DNA from: Embleya sp040605455
GTDB taxonomy: Bacteria > Actinomycetota > Actinomycetes > Streptomycetales > Streptomycetaceae
DNA length: 18,286 nt
NCBI RefSeq assembly: GCF_040605455.1
Contig: NZ_JBEXCV010000165.1
Span: forward strand, 1-18,286
Direction of reading: 5' to 3'
Of this stretch, positions 1 through 6,949 are shown piece by piece. Within the stretch, counting starts at the first letter, position 1. Each line of letters opens with the position of its first letter. The notes beneath the pieces were generated by a model. It was not told where the DNA came from and made no database searches. It saw nothing but the letters and a program-made list of their open reading frames with translations. A program made the position numbers and the translations under genes.

Positions 1-52
1 CGCGCGGCCCCACCGGGGGCCCGCCCCCCCCCCCAACCCCCACCACCACCGA

Positions 53-84
53 GCCGGGGGCCCCCGGCGGGGGGGGGCCCCCCC
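53..84. terminator. Possible terminator: adjacent G/C palindromes after the HEAT gene
   Basis: A perfect 16-bp palindrome, GCCGGGGGCCCCCGGC, occupies 53-68. It is followed directly by a run of nine G and seven C (69-84). Both lie 35-70 bp downstream of the stop of the minus-strand HEAT-repeat gene, so they could form terminator hairpins for it. There is no T tract. The neighbouring C11 run (24-34) and homopolymeric G/C at the window edge could instead reflect low-quality sequence. Confidence 0.35.
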
Positions 85-119
85 TATCGACGTGGGCTGC
101 CGGCTCGTCTCCACGGAGG

Positions 120-3100
120 TCACCTCGGGGCGGCCTCGATCCGGTCGCGGAGTTCGATGTAGCGGGCGCGGCGGTCCGGGCGGGCGTGCGCGGCCGCCTT
201 GCGCAGTGTGGGCAGCGCGGGCACGCCGATCCGGGCCAGTCCCTCGGCGGCGGCCTCGCGAAGCACCGGGTCGGCGTCTGCGAACAGGGTGACCAAGGTC
301 GGGACTGCGGGCTCCCAGCCGGCACGGGACAGGGTGCGAATCGCCCCTCGGACGACGTCCCGACGCGCGTCGTCGAGCAGCTTCTCGGTGTGCCGCAGAT
401 ATTCGGCACGCTCCAGGACGCGGCGCGAGATGCGATGGGCGTGCAGCCGCACCCTCGGATCCCGATGACTCAGCAACTCGACTACAAGTTGCCGCACTTC
501 GGCGCTACCGCCGTGCTCGTCGGCAAGTCGGGACAGGGCTCGGCGGGCCTGCTCGGGGGCATCGCCGCGGGCGATGGCGATCAGTTCGTCGCGCGTGGGG
601 TGTTCGGCGCCGACGGGCACCGAACGCATGCGCAGTGCGATCAGCGCCGTGCCGTTGCGGCCGATGGCATCGGCGTGCAGGAGCAGTCCGTCGGTCAGGG
701 TCAGCCGGTCGGCGAGCGCGCCGCGTCCCTCGACCCGCAACCGGCGCACCACCTCGGTCAGTTCCGGAGTGCGCCGCATCGACCGATCGAGCAACAGGTC
801 GAGGCAGCCCCAGCGCCCCTCCTCCAGCCGGGTGCGCAGCGCCTCGGCGAGGGCGTCGCCGGAGAGTCCTCGGGTGGCGGCGAACACCTGGGCCCTGGTC
901 GCCGGTGTGCCGTTCTCCCACCACGAGATCAGGTGCGGCGCCATGCGTTCCAGTTCCTCCGCCCGCAACATTGCGCAAAGACGCGCCGCGCGTTCGCGCC
1001 CGGCCTCGTCGTAGCCGTCGAAGTCGGCGATCCACAGCAGGCCGCGGGCAAGTTGAACCTGGCGCGGCAGGTCGAGCATGCCGCGCAGATGGGCGTCGAG
1101 GACCAGCCGCCGTACCTCCGGCTCGTCCCACCCGCTCAGCATCCGGGCCGCGGCGGTACGCCGGGCCCGTTCGGTCGCGGTGAGCAGTGCGAGCAGGCGC
1201 TCGCGTTGTGCGGTCGAGCGTGGTTGGTCCAGGTCGGCCGCCTCCGGAAGGCGGGTGGGCGCAGCCGTGCGGGCGGCCTGCTCGGCCAGGGTCCACGGCG
1301 GTGCGTCGATCGGTTGAAGCTCCGTCAGCCAGTCGAGCAGAAGTTCCCGGGTGTGCGGATCGGCGGTCGGAAAGGCGTCGATCAGCGCGGCGACGCGGGA
1401 TCGGGAGTCGACGTCGACGGGATTGCCGGCCTCGGCGCGGAAAGCGGTGAACGCGCCGGGCGAGCCCACCGCATCGCCGAGCGCGGACTGCCATGCCACC
1501 AGGGCAGCGGCGGTACGGCCTGCCGCGGCGGGGTCGAGCGGCGAAGCGGAGGGCGCCGCCGCGTCGGGCCCGTCGGTGGACCGGGTGGCGGTCGCGGACG
1601 TCGCGGACGTCGACCCCGCCGCGGCCTTCGACGCGAACACCATCCGGAGCAGCGCGACTTCGGCTTCCCAGGGGTTCGGCCCCGCTTGTGCTCCGACCAG
1701 GGCCCGATCCACGTCGACGCGGGTGAGTACGGCTCCGCAGTTCCGCAACACGGCCAACGGCCGTGCGCCCGCGAAGGACTGTGCGGGCAGCGCGCGCACA
1801 CGACCCGCGACGACGAAGGCGGCGACCTCGGACAGCGAACCCGCGATCGCTTCGAGAACCTTCTCCACCCCTTCCACGGCGCCGAGTTCGGCCGTGAGCA
1901 CGTGGTGGGCATCCGCGAACACGGCACGCTCGGAGCGCGACCACGGCGCCGGGCAGACATCCACGACCAGGCGCAGTACGGCCGCCCGATCCACGGGCCG
2001 ATCGTGGGCGACCGCGAGCAGTTGCGGCAACGCCGCGCGCATGGCCTTGCGTTGCGCGGCGCTCGGCTGTCCAGGCCGACCGGCCAAGCGCAGTACGGCC
2101 CGCGCGTCGTAGCCGGGGCGCTGCCGGTCGAGCGTGATCAGGTCGGCCCGGACCTCGGCGTCCTCCTGCGACGCCGGCGCCGGCGCCATCGCGATGTCGT
2201 ACGCCGTGAACTCCGCAACCAGCTCCGTCGTCTCGCCGGAGCCCAGGTCCAGGTCGCCACACGCGAGAGCGGTAAGCAGCGGCCGGACGAGCGGCGAGTC
2301 GCGTCGGACCAGGGCTGCCACGGCCCGCGAGGACAACTCGCCGTCCAGGGCACCGAGAAGCAGACCGCGTTCGCACGCGTCCGTCACCCGCTCCGCCGCG
2401 GACAGCACACACGCGGCGTACCCCCTGCCCAGGATGGTGCGAAGCGCGGCTTTCAGCGACTCGCGCAGACCCGGGTTGTCGTGCCGGCCGAGCAGGCCGA
2501 GCAGCGCCGGGACCTGGGCCGGTGTGCCCGCGTCGAGCAGCGCCCGCGCCGCCGTTTTGCGGATGTTCATCACCGGGTGCTCCAGGCATGCCGCGATCGC
2601 GCCGCCGGCCCAATGGGCCCGCGCCCGGCCGAGCGCGTGCAGGGCCTGTCGCACCGTCTGCGGGTCGGCGGCCGAGGTGAGCGGGATCAGGCTCGCGGAC
2701 AACGACCGCGCCGCGTCCGGGTCCGGGTCGCGCGCCAACAGCGCGATGGCGTGCTTGCGCACGTGCGGATCGCGGTGTCGGATCAGCCGGTGGATCCGCT
2801 GCTTGACGCCCAAGGCTCGGGTGCGGAGCAGGAGTTCGAGCAGGACGGCTGTTTCGGCGGCGGTGATTCCCACGCGGTCCAGCAGATCGAGTGTGATGTC
2901 GGTGAGCAGGGCCTCGCGTGCCGCCTTCGGGTCGGACGCGGTCGGCAGGCACACCGGGCGCAACGCGCCGCGTCGGTGCAGCCGTTCACCGAGGTCACCG
3001 ACGGCCTCGATCACCTCGTCCGGCACGACCGGTTCGGTGGTCTCCTCGCCCCGGTTCGCCACGAGGTCACCGACCGACCGCAGCAGCAGGTCCGCGAGCA

Positions 3101-4736
3101 CGGGAATGCTGCGCGCATCGCCGTTGCGGGCCAGCCGGCACAGTGCGTCGACCGGCCGGTCCGCGTCGAGATCCGCAGTGAGCAGGGCGAGTTCGTCCGG
3201 ATCGGGGATACCGAGATCGCTCGCGATCCGTTTCGGCAGCTCCCGGCGGTCGAGCCGGGCCCGCAACTCCCGGCGGGCGTCCGGATCGTCGGTGAGGTGC
3301 CAGACGAGTTCCAGGGCCCGGTCCGCCACCGCCCGCAGGTGTGGCACGACCACGCCGTCGGGATCGTCCATGCCCAGCCCCACGCGCAGGGCCGCGACCG
3401 TGCGCGGACCACCCATCACCTCCAGTGTGCCCAGCGCCGCCCGAGGAGCCCTGGGCAGGGCGGCGAGCACCGCGCCCTCCGCGCCGTCCGCGTCCCGGTG
3501 GCGCAGTTCGCGCAGGACGGACAGGATCGGCTCGGGCCGCTCCGAGGCGGCCAGTCGCGCGGTGAGCACCTCGACGACCGGCAGGTCGGCTGCCCCCTGG
3601 GCGGCCGCCGCGTGCAGCAGGTCCAGGCATCGAGGCCAGTGCGGATCGTCCTCCGAAACGGCCGTCAGGACCCGCACAACCTCGTGCCGCACGGTGAACA
3701 ACACGATCGCGAAGTCCGCGGCGGACACGCGGTAGTCCGCGAGCGCCATCTCGATCACCGCCGGCACGTCGTCGGGCCGGACGAAGTGACCGCGTCGATG
3801 CATTGCCCGCAGACAGGCGACGAACGGCACGGCGAACAGCAGCGGGTCCATGCGCGCAAGCGCCGACAGTGCGGCCGTATCGCCGCGTTCGGCGAACTCC
3901 CCGACCAGTTCCAGGGCGCGCCGCCGCCGACTCCCCGGCAATCGCGGATCCGCCGCGATCTCGCGCAGCAGCCCGGAGAGGCCGAACCGGGCCGCGGTCT
4001 CCACGGCCTCGGGGTACTCCGTCACCAGCCGCCGCAGCGCCGACTCCAGGCCCGCCGGCGCGTCCCCGGCGGCCCACGGTTCGGCCAACTGGGCCAGCGC
4101 TCCCGCGACCACCCGCGCCCCGCCGGCCGGCTCCAGCAGCTCGACCAACCGGCCGCGCGCCTGCTCGGGCCCCAGCAGCGCGCCGTACACCCCCTCGCGC
4201 AGTACCCGCAGCGCCCCCGCGCGCAGCACCGGATCGGGCCGGGCGACCAGCCCGCGCAGGTAGTCGTCGAGGTCGGCCGGCGCGTCGGCGTCGATCGAGC
4301 CGACCGCCCGGTACAGCTCCTCGCCCGACGGTTCGGCCCGCACGGTCGCCTCGGGTCGGCCGATGATCTCGGCTCGCAACCAGGCGATCCGAACCTTGGC
4401 CGGCCAGGCCGCCGACCGCCATTCCGGCACCGGGACGCGCAGTCGCGCGTACGCCTCGGCCAGTACCGCCGCCGTCTCGGCCGGCCCTGCCGGCACTTCG
4501 GACAGCAGGCTCGCCGACTCCGCGGTCGAGCCCTGATCGGGCCGCCCGGCGCGTTCCCGGAGCAATACGACTCCGAGGTGGCGCGGCGCCGGGTCCGGAT
4601 GTCCGATCAACTGCCGCAGCACCGCGACCGGGCAGGGCGTCGTCCCGTCGAAGTAGGCGGAGAGCCGGTCCACGTCGCCCCGGCGCACGGCGTCCGTCAC
4701 GGCGTCCGTCACGGCGGCATGGTCGGAAGTCGTCAT
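120..4736 (-). CDS. Very large HEAT-repeat protein (1538 aa)
   Basis: This encodes a 1538-residue, mostly alpha-helical protein of tandem HEAT/PBS-lyase-type repeats, an all-helical scaffold family usually used for protein-protein contacts. No enzyme domain was recognised. Clear repeat units of the form 'hxxLLxHxDPxVRxxAhxxLxxxG' occur near residues 42-63, 158-188, 645-800 (the best run, with DPHVRKHAIALL) and 1415-1530 (DPRVRLHAHRI, DPVLREAAAEGLARIG). A low-complexity Ala/Ser/Thr/Asp linker at about 1035-1065 splits the solenoid. No signal peptide or membrane segment is visible, so it is probably cytoplasmic. The ATG at 4736 lacks a convincing Shine-Dalgarno sequence but sits 6 nt after a TAGGAT hexamer, suggesting leaderless translation. 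A 12-bp tandem duplication near the start encodes the repeated VTDA. It appears monocistronic, and its function is unknown. Confidence 0.9.
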   Translation of the reverse strand: MTTSDHAAVTDAVTDAVRRGDVDRLSAYFDGTTPCPVAVLRQLIGHPDPAPRHLGVVLLRERAGRPDQGSTAESASLLSEVPAGPAETAAVLAEAYARLRVPVPEWRSAAWPAKVRIAWLRAEIIGRPEATVRAEPSGEELYRAVGSIDADAPADLDDYLRGLVARPDPVLRAGALRVLREGVYGALLGPEQARGRLVELLEPAGGARVVAGALAQLAEPWAAGDAPAGLESALRRLVTEYPEAVETAARFGLSGLLREIAADPRLPGSRRRRALELVGEFAERGDTAALSALARMDPLLFAVPFVACLRAMHRRGHFVRPDDVPAVIEMALADYRVSAADFAIVLFTVRHEVVRVLTAVSEDDPHWPRCLDLLHAAAAQGAADLPVVEVLTARLAASERPEPILSVLRELRHRDADGAEGAVLAALPRAPRAALGTLEVMGGPRTVAALRVGLGMDDPDGVVVPHLRAVADRALELVWHLTDDPDARRELRARLDRRELPKRIASDLGIPDPDELALLTADLDADRPVDALCRLARNGDARSIPVLADLLLRSVGDLVANRGEETTEPVVPDEVIEAVGDLGERLHRRGALRPVCLPTASDPKAAREALLTDITLDLLDRVGITAAETAVLLELLLRTRALGVKQRIHRLIRHRDPHVRKHAIALLARDPDPDAARSLSASLIPLTSAADPQTVRQALHALGRARAHWAGGAIAACLEHPVMNIRKTAARALLDAGTPAQVPALLGLLGRHDNPGLRESLKAALRTILGRGYAACVLSAAERVTDACERGLLLGALDGELSSRAVAALVRRDSPLVRPLLTALACGDLDLGSGETTELVAEFTAYDIAMAPAPASQEDAEVRADLITLDRQRPGYDARAVLRLAGRPGQPSAAQRKAMRAALPQLLAVAHDRPVDRAAVLRLVVDVCPAPWSRSERAVFADAHHVLTAELGAVEGVEKVLEAIAGSLSEVAAFVVAGRVRALPAQSFAGARPLAVLRNCGAVLTRVDVDRALVGAQAGPNPWEAEVALLRMVFASKAAAGSTSATSATATRSTDGPDAAAPSASPLDPAAAGRTAAALVAWQSALGDAVGSPGAFTAFRAEAGNPVDVDSRSRVAALIDAFPTADPHTRELLLDWLTELQPIDAPPWTLAEQAARTAAPTRLPEAADLDQPRSTAQRERLLALLTATERARRTAAARMLSGWDEPEVRRLVLDAHLRGMLDLPRQVQLARGLLWIADFDGYDEAGRERAARLCAMLRAEELERMAPHLISWWENGTPATRAQVFAATRGLSGDALAEALRTRLEEGRWGCLDLLLDRSMRRTPELTEVVRRLRVEGRGALADRLTLTDGLLLHADAIGRNGTALIALRMRSVPVGAEHPTRDELIAIARGDAPEQARRALSRLADEHGGSAEVRQLVVELLSHRDPRVRLHAHRISRRVLERAEYLRHTEKLLDDARRDVVRGAIRTLSRAGWEPAVPTLVTLFADADPVLREAAAEGLARIGVPALPTLRKAAAHARPDRRARYIELRDRIEAAPR

Positions 4737-4742
4737 CGCTCG

Positions 4743-4748
4743 ATCCTA
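4743..4748 (-). promoter_or_regulatory. -10 element TAGGAT for a leaderless HEAT mRNA
   Basis: TAGGAT, matching the actinobacterial TANNNT -10 consensus, ends 6 nt before the A of the ATG at 4736. This spacing would place the transcription start on the initiation codon. No clear -35 hexamer is visible 16-18 bp upstream, and the -35 area lies inside the adjacent inverted repeat. Confidence 0.5.
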
Positions 4749-4754
4749 GGCAGG

Positions 4755-4786
4755 CCGCCGAATCGGCACGAGCGAGTATTCGGCGG
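4755..4786. promoter_or_regulatory. 9-bp inverted repeat before the HEAT gene
   Basis: CCGCCGAAT (4755-4763) and ATTCGGCGG (4778-4786) are perfect inverted repeats separated by 14 bp. The repeat covers the -35 region of the proposed HEAT promoter, so it may be an operator. It also lies about 75 bp downstream of the stop of the chitin-binding remnant, so it could be the hairpin of an old terminator. The sequence alone does not decide between these. Confidence 0.45.
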
Positions 4787-4861
4787 TGGGGGTCGACACG
4801 CGCCGGTGGTCCGGGATTCCGGCGGTCCCGCTCACCGGGTACCGGTCCCGCTGCGGTCCGG

Positions 4862-5136
4862 TCAGCAGGCGCCCAGGTCCTGCCAGACGCCCCATTGGCC
4901 GGTCGTACCCGGCTCCTCGCCCTGGGTCCACCACTTCGCTTTCCACGGGTGACCCTTGTGCGACACGGTGTTGTTCGCGACGTAGATCGCGGCGCGGTCC
5001 CACGCCGTCGTGGTGCACGTGCTCGGCGGGACGGTGGTCGGCGGTGTCGTCGGCGGCGTCGTGGTGGTGGGCGGTGTGGCGCCCGCGAACCGAACGGAGA
5101 CTTCGCGGTCGGGCAGGCTCCCGGCATGAGCCCTCG
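4862..5136 (-). pseudogene. Orphan C-terminal chitin-binding domain (CBM5/12), 5'-truncated
   Basis: The minus-strand frame ending at 4862 reads a Thr/Pro-rich linker (TPPTTTTPPTTPPTTVPPST) followed by a complete small carbohydrate-binding module of the CBM5/12 type. Features seen are AWDRAAIYVANNTVSHKG, WKAKWWTQGEEP and GVWQDLGAC, with the three aromatic clusters and a Cys pair bracketing the fold. In secreted chitinases and chitin-active monooxygenases such a module forms the extreme C-terminus after exactly this kind of linker. Here no ATG or GTG in frame lies between the ferredoxin stop (5137) and the linker. There is no signal peptide and no catalytic domain. Upstream, the frame runs antisense-like through the ferredoxin gene with no homology. 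It is best read as the 3' remnant of a chitinase-like gene whose 5' part was deleted or replaced. Confidence 0.75.
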
Positions 5137-5589
5137 TCAGGATTCCAACCCCTGCCTGGCCTTGCGGTTCGGTGTGAATTCGTACAGGTCCAACAGCCCC
5201 GGGGCATCCGCGACCCCCGGGCCGCCCGCCGCCGCCCACGCCGCTATCTCGCCGGTCGCTTCCCGGTCGTTGACCGTCCCGAACCAGGTCGGCCGGCCGC
5301 CCGCCGCACGGCCCGTCGGCGAGGGCTGCACCACGATCACATTGCCGCGCTCGCACGGGCCCAGACAGTCGCCGAGCCGGACCGCGACCCGAGTGCCGGT
5401 CAGCGCCGCGCCCAACGCCGCCAATTGGCCCGCGTGATCGGCACCCGCGATCTTGGCCGTGCCGCAACAGCAGCCCCGGCACACGGTGATCGTGCACGCG
5501 GCCGAGTCGGCGGACCGCGTGGCGGATTGCGCCGCGCGATCACGACGAGCGGCACGCTGCGAGCGGTCCGAGCGGTCCGAGCGGGTCAT
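5137..5589 (-). CDS. Thioredoxin-like [2Fe-2S] ferredoxin under cobalamin riboswitch control
   Basis: A 150-residue protein. After a charged, repetitive N-terminus (RSDRSDRSQRAARRDR) it has CTITVCRGCCCGTAKI (Cys 32, 37, 40-42) and, about 35 residues later, CLGPCERGNVIVV (Cys 75 and 79). This matches the four-Cys pattern of thioredoxin-fold [2Fe-2S] ferredoxins. Similar actinobacterial proteins are typically linked to cobalamin synthesis or uptake genes, consistent with the riboswitch in the leader. The exact redox partner is unknown. The start at 5589 was chosen because AAGGAGAG lies just upstream and the longer reading frame would run back toward the riboswitch. Codons 4-9 derive from a duplicated 9-bp unit (GAGCGGTCC on the plus strand). 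It ends normally 30-40 nt before the linker of the chitin-binding remnant, which is in another frame. No cobalamin biosynthetic gene is visible nearby, so the gene looks separated from its usual partners. Confidence 0.85.
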   Translation of the reverse strand: MTRSDRSDRSQRAARRDRAAQSATRSADSAACTITVCRGCCCGTAKIAGADHAGQLAALGAALTGTRVAVRLGDCLGPCERGNVIVVQPSPTGRAAGGRPTWFGTVNDREATGEIAAWAAAGGPGVADAPGLLDLYEFTPNRKARQGLES

Positions 5590-5619
5590 GGGAACTCTCC
5601 TTCGCGAGTTCGATCCGGG

Positions 5620-5633
5620 GTCCCGACCGGGAC
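5620..5633 (-). other. Small hairpin between riboswitch and start codon
   Basis: GTCCCGACCGGGAC can fold as a 5-6 bp stem with a tiny loop, about 30 nt upstream of the ferredoxin start codon. It could belong to the riboswitch expression platform by affecting access to the AAGGAGAG ribosome-binding site. The pairing partner in the aptamer was not established. Confidence 0.25.
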
Positions 5634-5714
5634 GACGCGGCGGCGCCGGCCACGAACACGCGACCGACCCTCCCGCGAGGCTCCGGTGGGCCGCGCACGG
5701 ACGGGCCGCGCACG

Positions 5715-5917
5715 GGCGAAGGCAGGTCTTCGGACTCGTGGGCACGCCGGCCCGTCCGGGCACCGACACCTACCGGCCGTCGCTTCCCGGACACCGTGCT
5801 CGGCGTCCAGTGCGTGATGACGGCTCTCGTTCCCACTCACCGCTGCGGGGCAGTTCCGGGCTCACACCGGATTCCCTCTTGCGACACGCGCCCCCGGCCG
5901 GGGCGGTGAACCATTCG
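5715..5917 (-). ncRNA. Cobalamin (B12) riboswitch aptamer
   Basis: Read on the minus strand, this leader carries the conserved cobalamin aptamer elements in the right order. The core GGGAATCCGGTGTGAGCCCG is followed by GGAACTGCCCCGCAGCGGTGA (together about 5836-5876). Next come CACTGG (5807-5812), CCGGGAAG just after it, and the B12 box GAGTCCGAAGACCTGCC (about 5721-5737). The family binds adenosylcobalamin or related cobalamins and usually lowers expression of the downstream gene when the ligand is abundant. The only gene in line is the [2Fe-2S] ferredoxin, whose start codon is about 125 nt beyond the B12 box. A pair of CCGTGCGCGGCCC copies (plus-strand GGGCCGCGCACGG) just 3' of the box may be part of the expression platform. 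The outer boundaries are approximate. Confidence 0.93.
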
Positions 5918-5925
5918 CGCAGGTC

Positions 5926-5931
5926 AGCTTA
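5926..5931 (-). promoter_or_regulatory. Possible -10 for the riboswitch transcript
   Basis: TAAGCT on the minus strand fits TANNNT and would start transcription close to the apparent 5' end of the aptamer. No -35 element is obvious, so this is a weak call. Confidence 0.25.
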
Positions 5932-5988
5932 GGCGCCTCCGGTCCGGGCGCGGTGATGTGAGCCAGGTCACCGGCAACTTGGACCGAC

Positions 5989-6000
5989 TTGGTCTGGACC
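5989..6000. promoter_or_regulatory. dre-like operator TTGGTCTGGACC
   Basis: The core TGGTCTGGACC differs by one base from TGGTCTAGACC, the centre of the DasR response element known from Streptomyces. It overlaps the place where the -35 of the GntR gene promoter would lie, about 100 bp before the GntR start. It is also upstream of the divergent riboswitch transcript. A related half (TTGGACC, 5979-5985) precedes it. The binding protein could be DasR or the UTRA-type regulator encoded next to it. Confidence 0.5.
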
Positions 6001-6015
6001 TTTCGCAGTCGGACG

Positions 6016-6031
6016 CGGTTATATTCAACCG
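6016..6031 (+). promoter_or_regulatory. GntR promoter -10 within an inverted repeat
   Basis: CGGTT (6016-6020) and AACCG (6027-6031) flank ATATTC. The hexamer TATATT (6020-6025) fits a -10 element for the plus-strand GntR gene and would give a leader of about 65 nt. A symmetric site straddling the -10 is a typical location for an autorepressor. The surrounding 6016-6057 stretch is markedly AT-richer than the rest of the window. Confidence 0.45.
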
Positions 6032-6097
6032 TCTTTAGTAAACCGAGCATGCAATAAGTCCGCGCCGCGCAGGCGTCGGTCAGCCGAGGGGGCGTCC

Positions 6098-6850
6098 GTG
6101 GGCAACATGGCGACATTGCCGGACGAGGCGGTCCTCGGCGAGCCCAAGTACTGGCAACTGCGCACCTCGCTGCTGAAGGCGATCGAAGAGGACTTCAGCT
6201 CCGGCGACATCCTGCCCAACGAGCGCGACCTCGCGGCCCGCTTCGGCGTCGCCCGGGCCACCCTCCGGCACGCCCTCGAACAGCTCGAACTCGAAGGCCG
6301 CCTGGTCCGCAAGCGCGGCGCCGGCACTACGGTCGCCGGACCGCGCGTGGACGTCTCGCTCAGCGCCGACGGCGAGGGCTGGCCCGGCGTGGACCTGCGC
6401 GACCGCGAGGTGATCGACTGCGCCACCATGTCGGTGACCGACCACTTCGCGGACACCCTCAAGGGCCGCCCCTCGGCCCTGGTGCACCGGCTGCGCCGCC
6501 GGCAGTTCTCCATGCGCCAGGTGGTCGGCCTGGAATGCCTGTACGTCTCCCGCGCCGTCGTGCCCTCGCTGTCCACCCGCGTCCCGGGCTTCGAGCGCGC
6601 CTCGCTGATGCTGCGCCAACTGCGCGGGCACCGCCTGGAGGGCCGGCACCGCGCAGTCGAACTGGGCGTGGCCGAGGCCGAGGAGGCGCGCTACCTGGAG
6701 CGTCCGCCGGGTACGGCCGTGCTGATCGTGACGACGACGTACACCGCGCTCGGCCGGACCGCCGCGGTCACCGTGGCGACCTACCGCGCGGACACCTGCC
6801 GGCTGGCGTTCGCCGAGGCGGGGCCGACCGCGTTGCGGCCCGCGTCCTGA
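6098..6850 (+). CDS. GntR-family transcriptional regulator (HutC/UTRA type)
   Basis: A 250-residue DNA-binding regulator. The N-terminal winged helix-turn-helix spans about residues 18-78, with YWQLRTSLLKAIEED, SGDILPNERDLAARFGVARA and TLRHALEQLELEGRLVRKRG. The remainder (about 100-240) has the pattern of a UTRA ligand-binding domain, including a late segment where a hydrophobic strand is followed by YRADTCRLAF. Members of this subfamily sense small effectors, often sugars, sugar phosphates or amino acids, and several Streptomyces members (DasR) control amino-sugar use. The GTG at 6098 is preferred because GAGGGGG lies 6 nt upstream. An ATG three codons later (6107) is an alternative. The ROK regulator gene follows after 99 bp in the same direction. 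Its effector and targets are not determinable here, and it is a different protein from DasR itself. Confidence 0.9.
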   Translation: MGNMATLPDEAVLGEPKYWQLRTSLLKAIEEDFSSGDILPNERDLAARFGVARATLRHALEQLELEGRLVRKRGAGTTVAGPRVDVSLSADGEGWPGVDLRDREVIDCATMSVTDHFADTLKGRPSALVHRLRRRQFSMRQVVGLECLYVSRAVVPSLSTRVPGFERASLMLRQLRGHRLEGRHRAVELGVAEAEEARYLERPPGTAVLIVTTTYTALGRTAAVTVATYRADTCRLAFAEAGPTALRPAS

Positions 6851-6868
6851 TTCGACGCGAAACCTGGG

Positions 6869-6874
6869 TACCAT
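6869..6874 (+). promoter_or_regulatory. Possible -10 for the ROK gene
   Basis: TACCAT in the 99-bp gap between the GntR and ROK genes fits TANNNT. An 18-bp spacer upstream leads to TCCTGA, which overlaps the GntR stop. The ROK gene may therefore have its own promoter or be co-transcribed. The support is weak. Confidence 0.25.
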
Positions 6875-6949
6875 CCGCGCCTGAGCGACGACGGGCGCGA
6901 CGGCCCGGACGCACGTACCGCGCGCCGGCGCGATGAGAGGACAAGAGCT

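Noticed and set aside
24..84. Window-start homopolymer runs as a telomere or origin
   Set aside because: Only simple C and G runs and two G/C palindromes are present. There is no set of spaced palindromes as in Streptomyces chromosome ends, and a sequence-edge artefact is as likely.
186..4952. A 1588-codon open frame on the plus strand opposite the HEAT gene
   Set aside because: It is the long antisense frame expected in very GC-rich coding DNA. The protein is Gln/Arg/Gly-rich without domains, while the minus strand has clear HEAT repeats and a proper third-position bias.
5137..5497. Upstream continuation of the CBM frame as a real fused protein
   Set aside because: The frame over the ferredoxin gene is Arg/Gly-rich noise, and the ferredoxin frame there has intact motifs and a normal end. 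A frameshift fusion is possible but unsupported.
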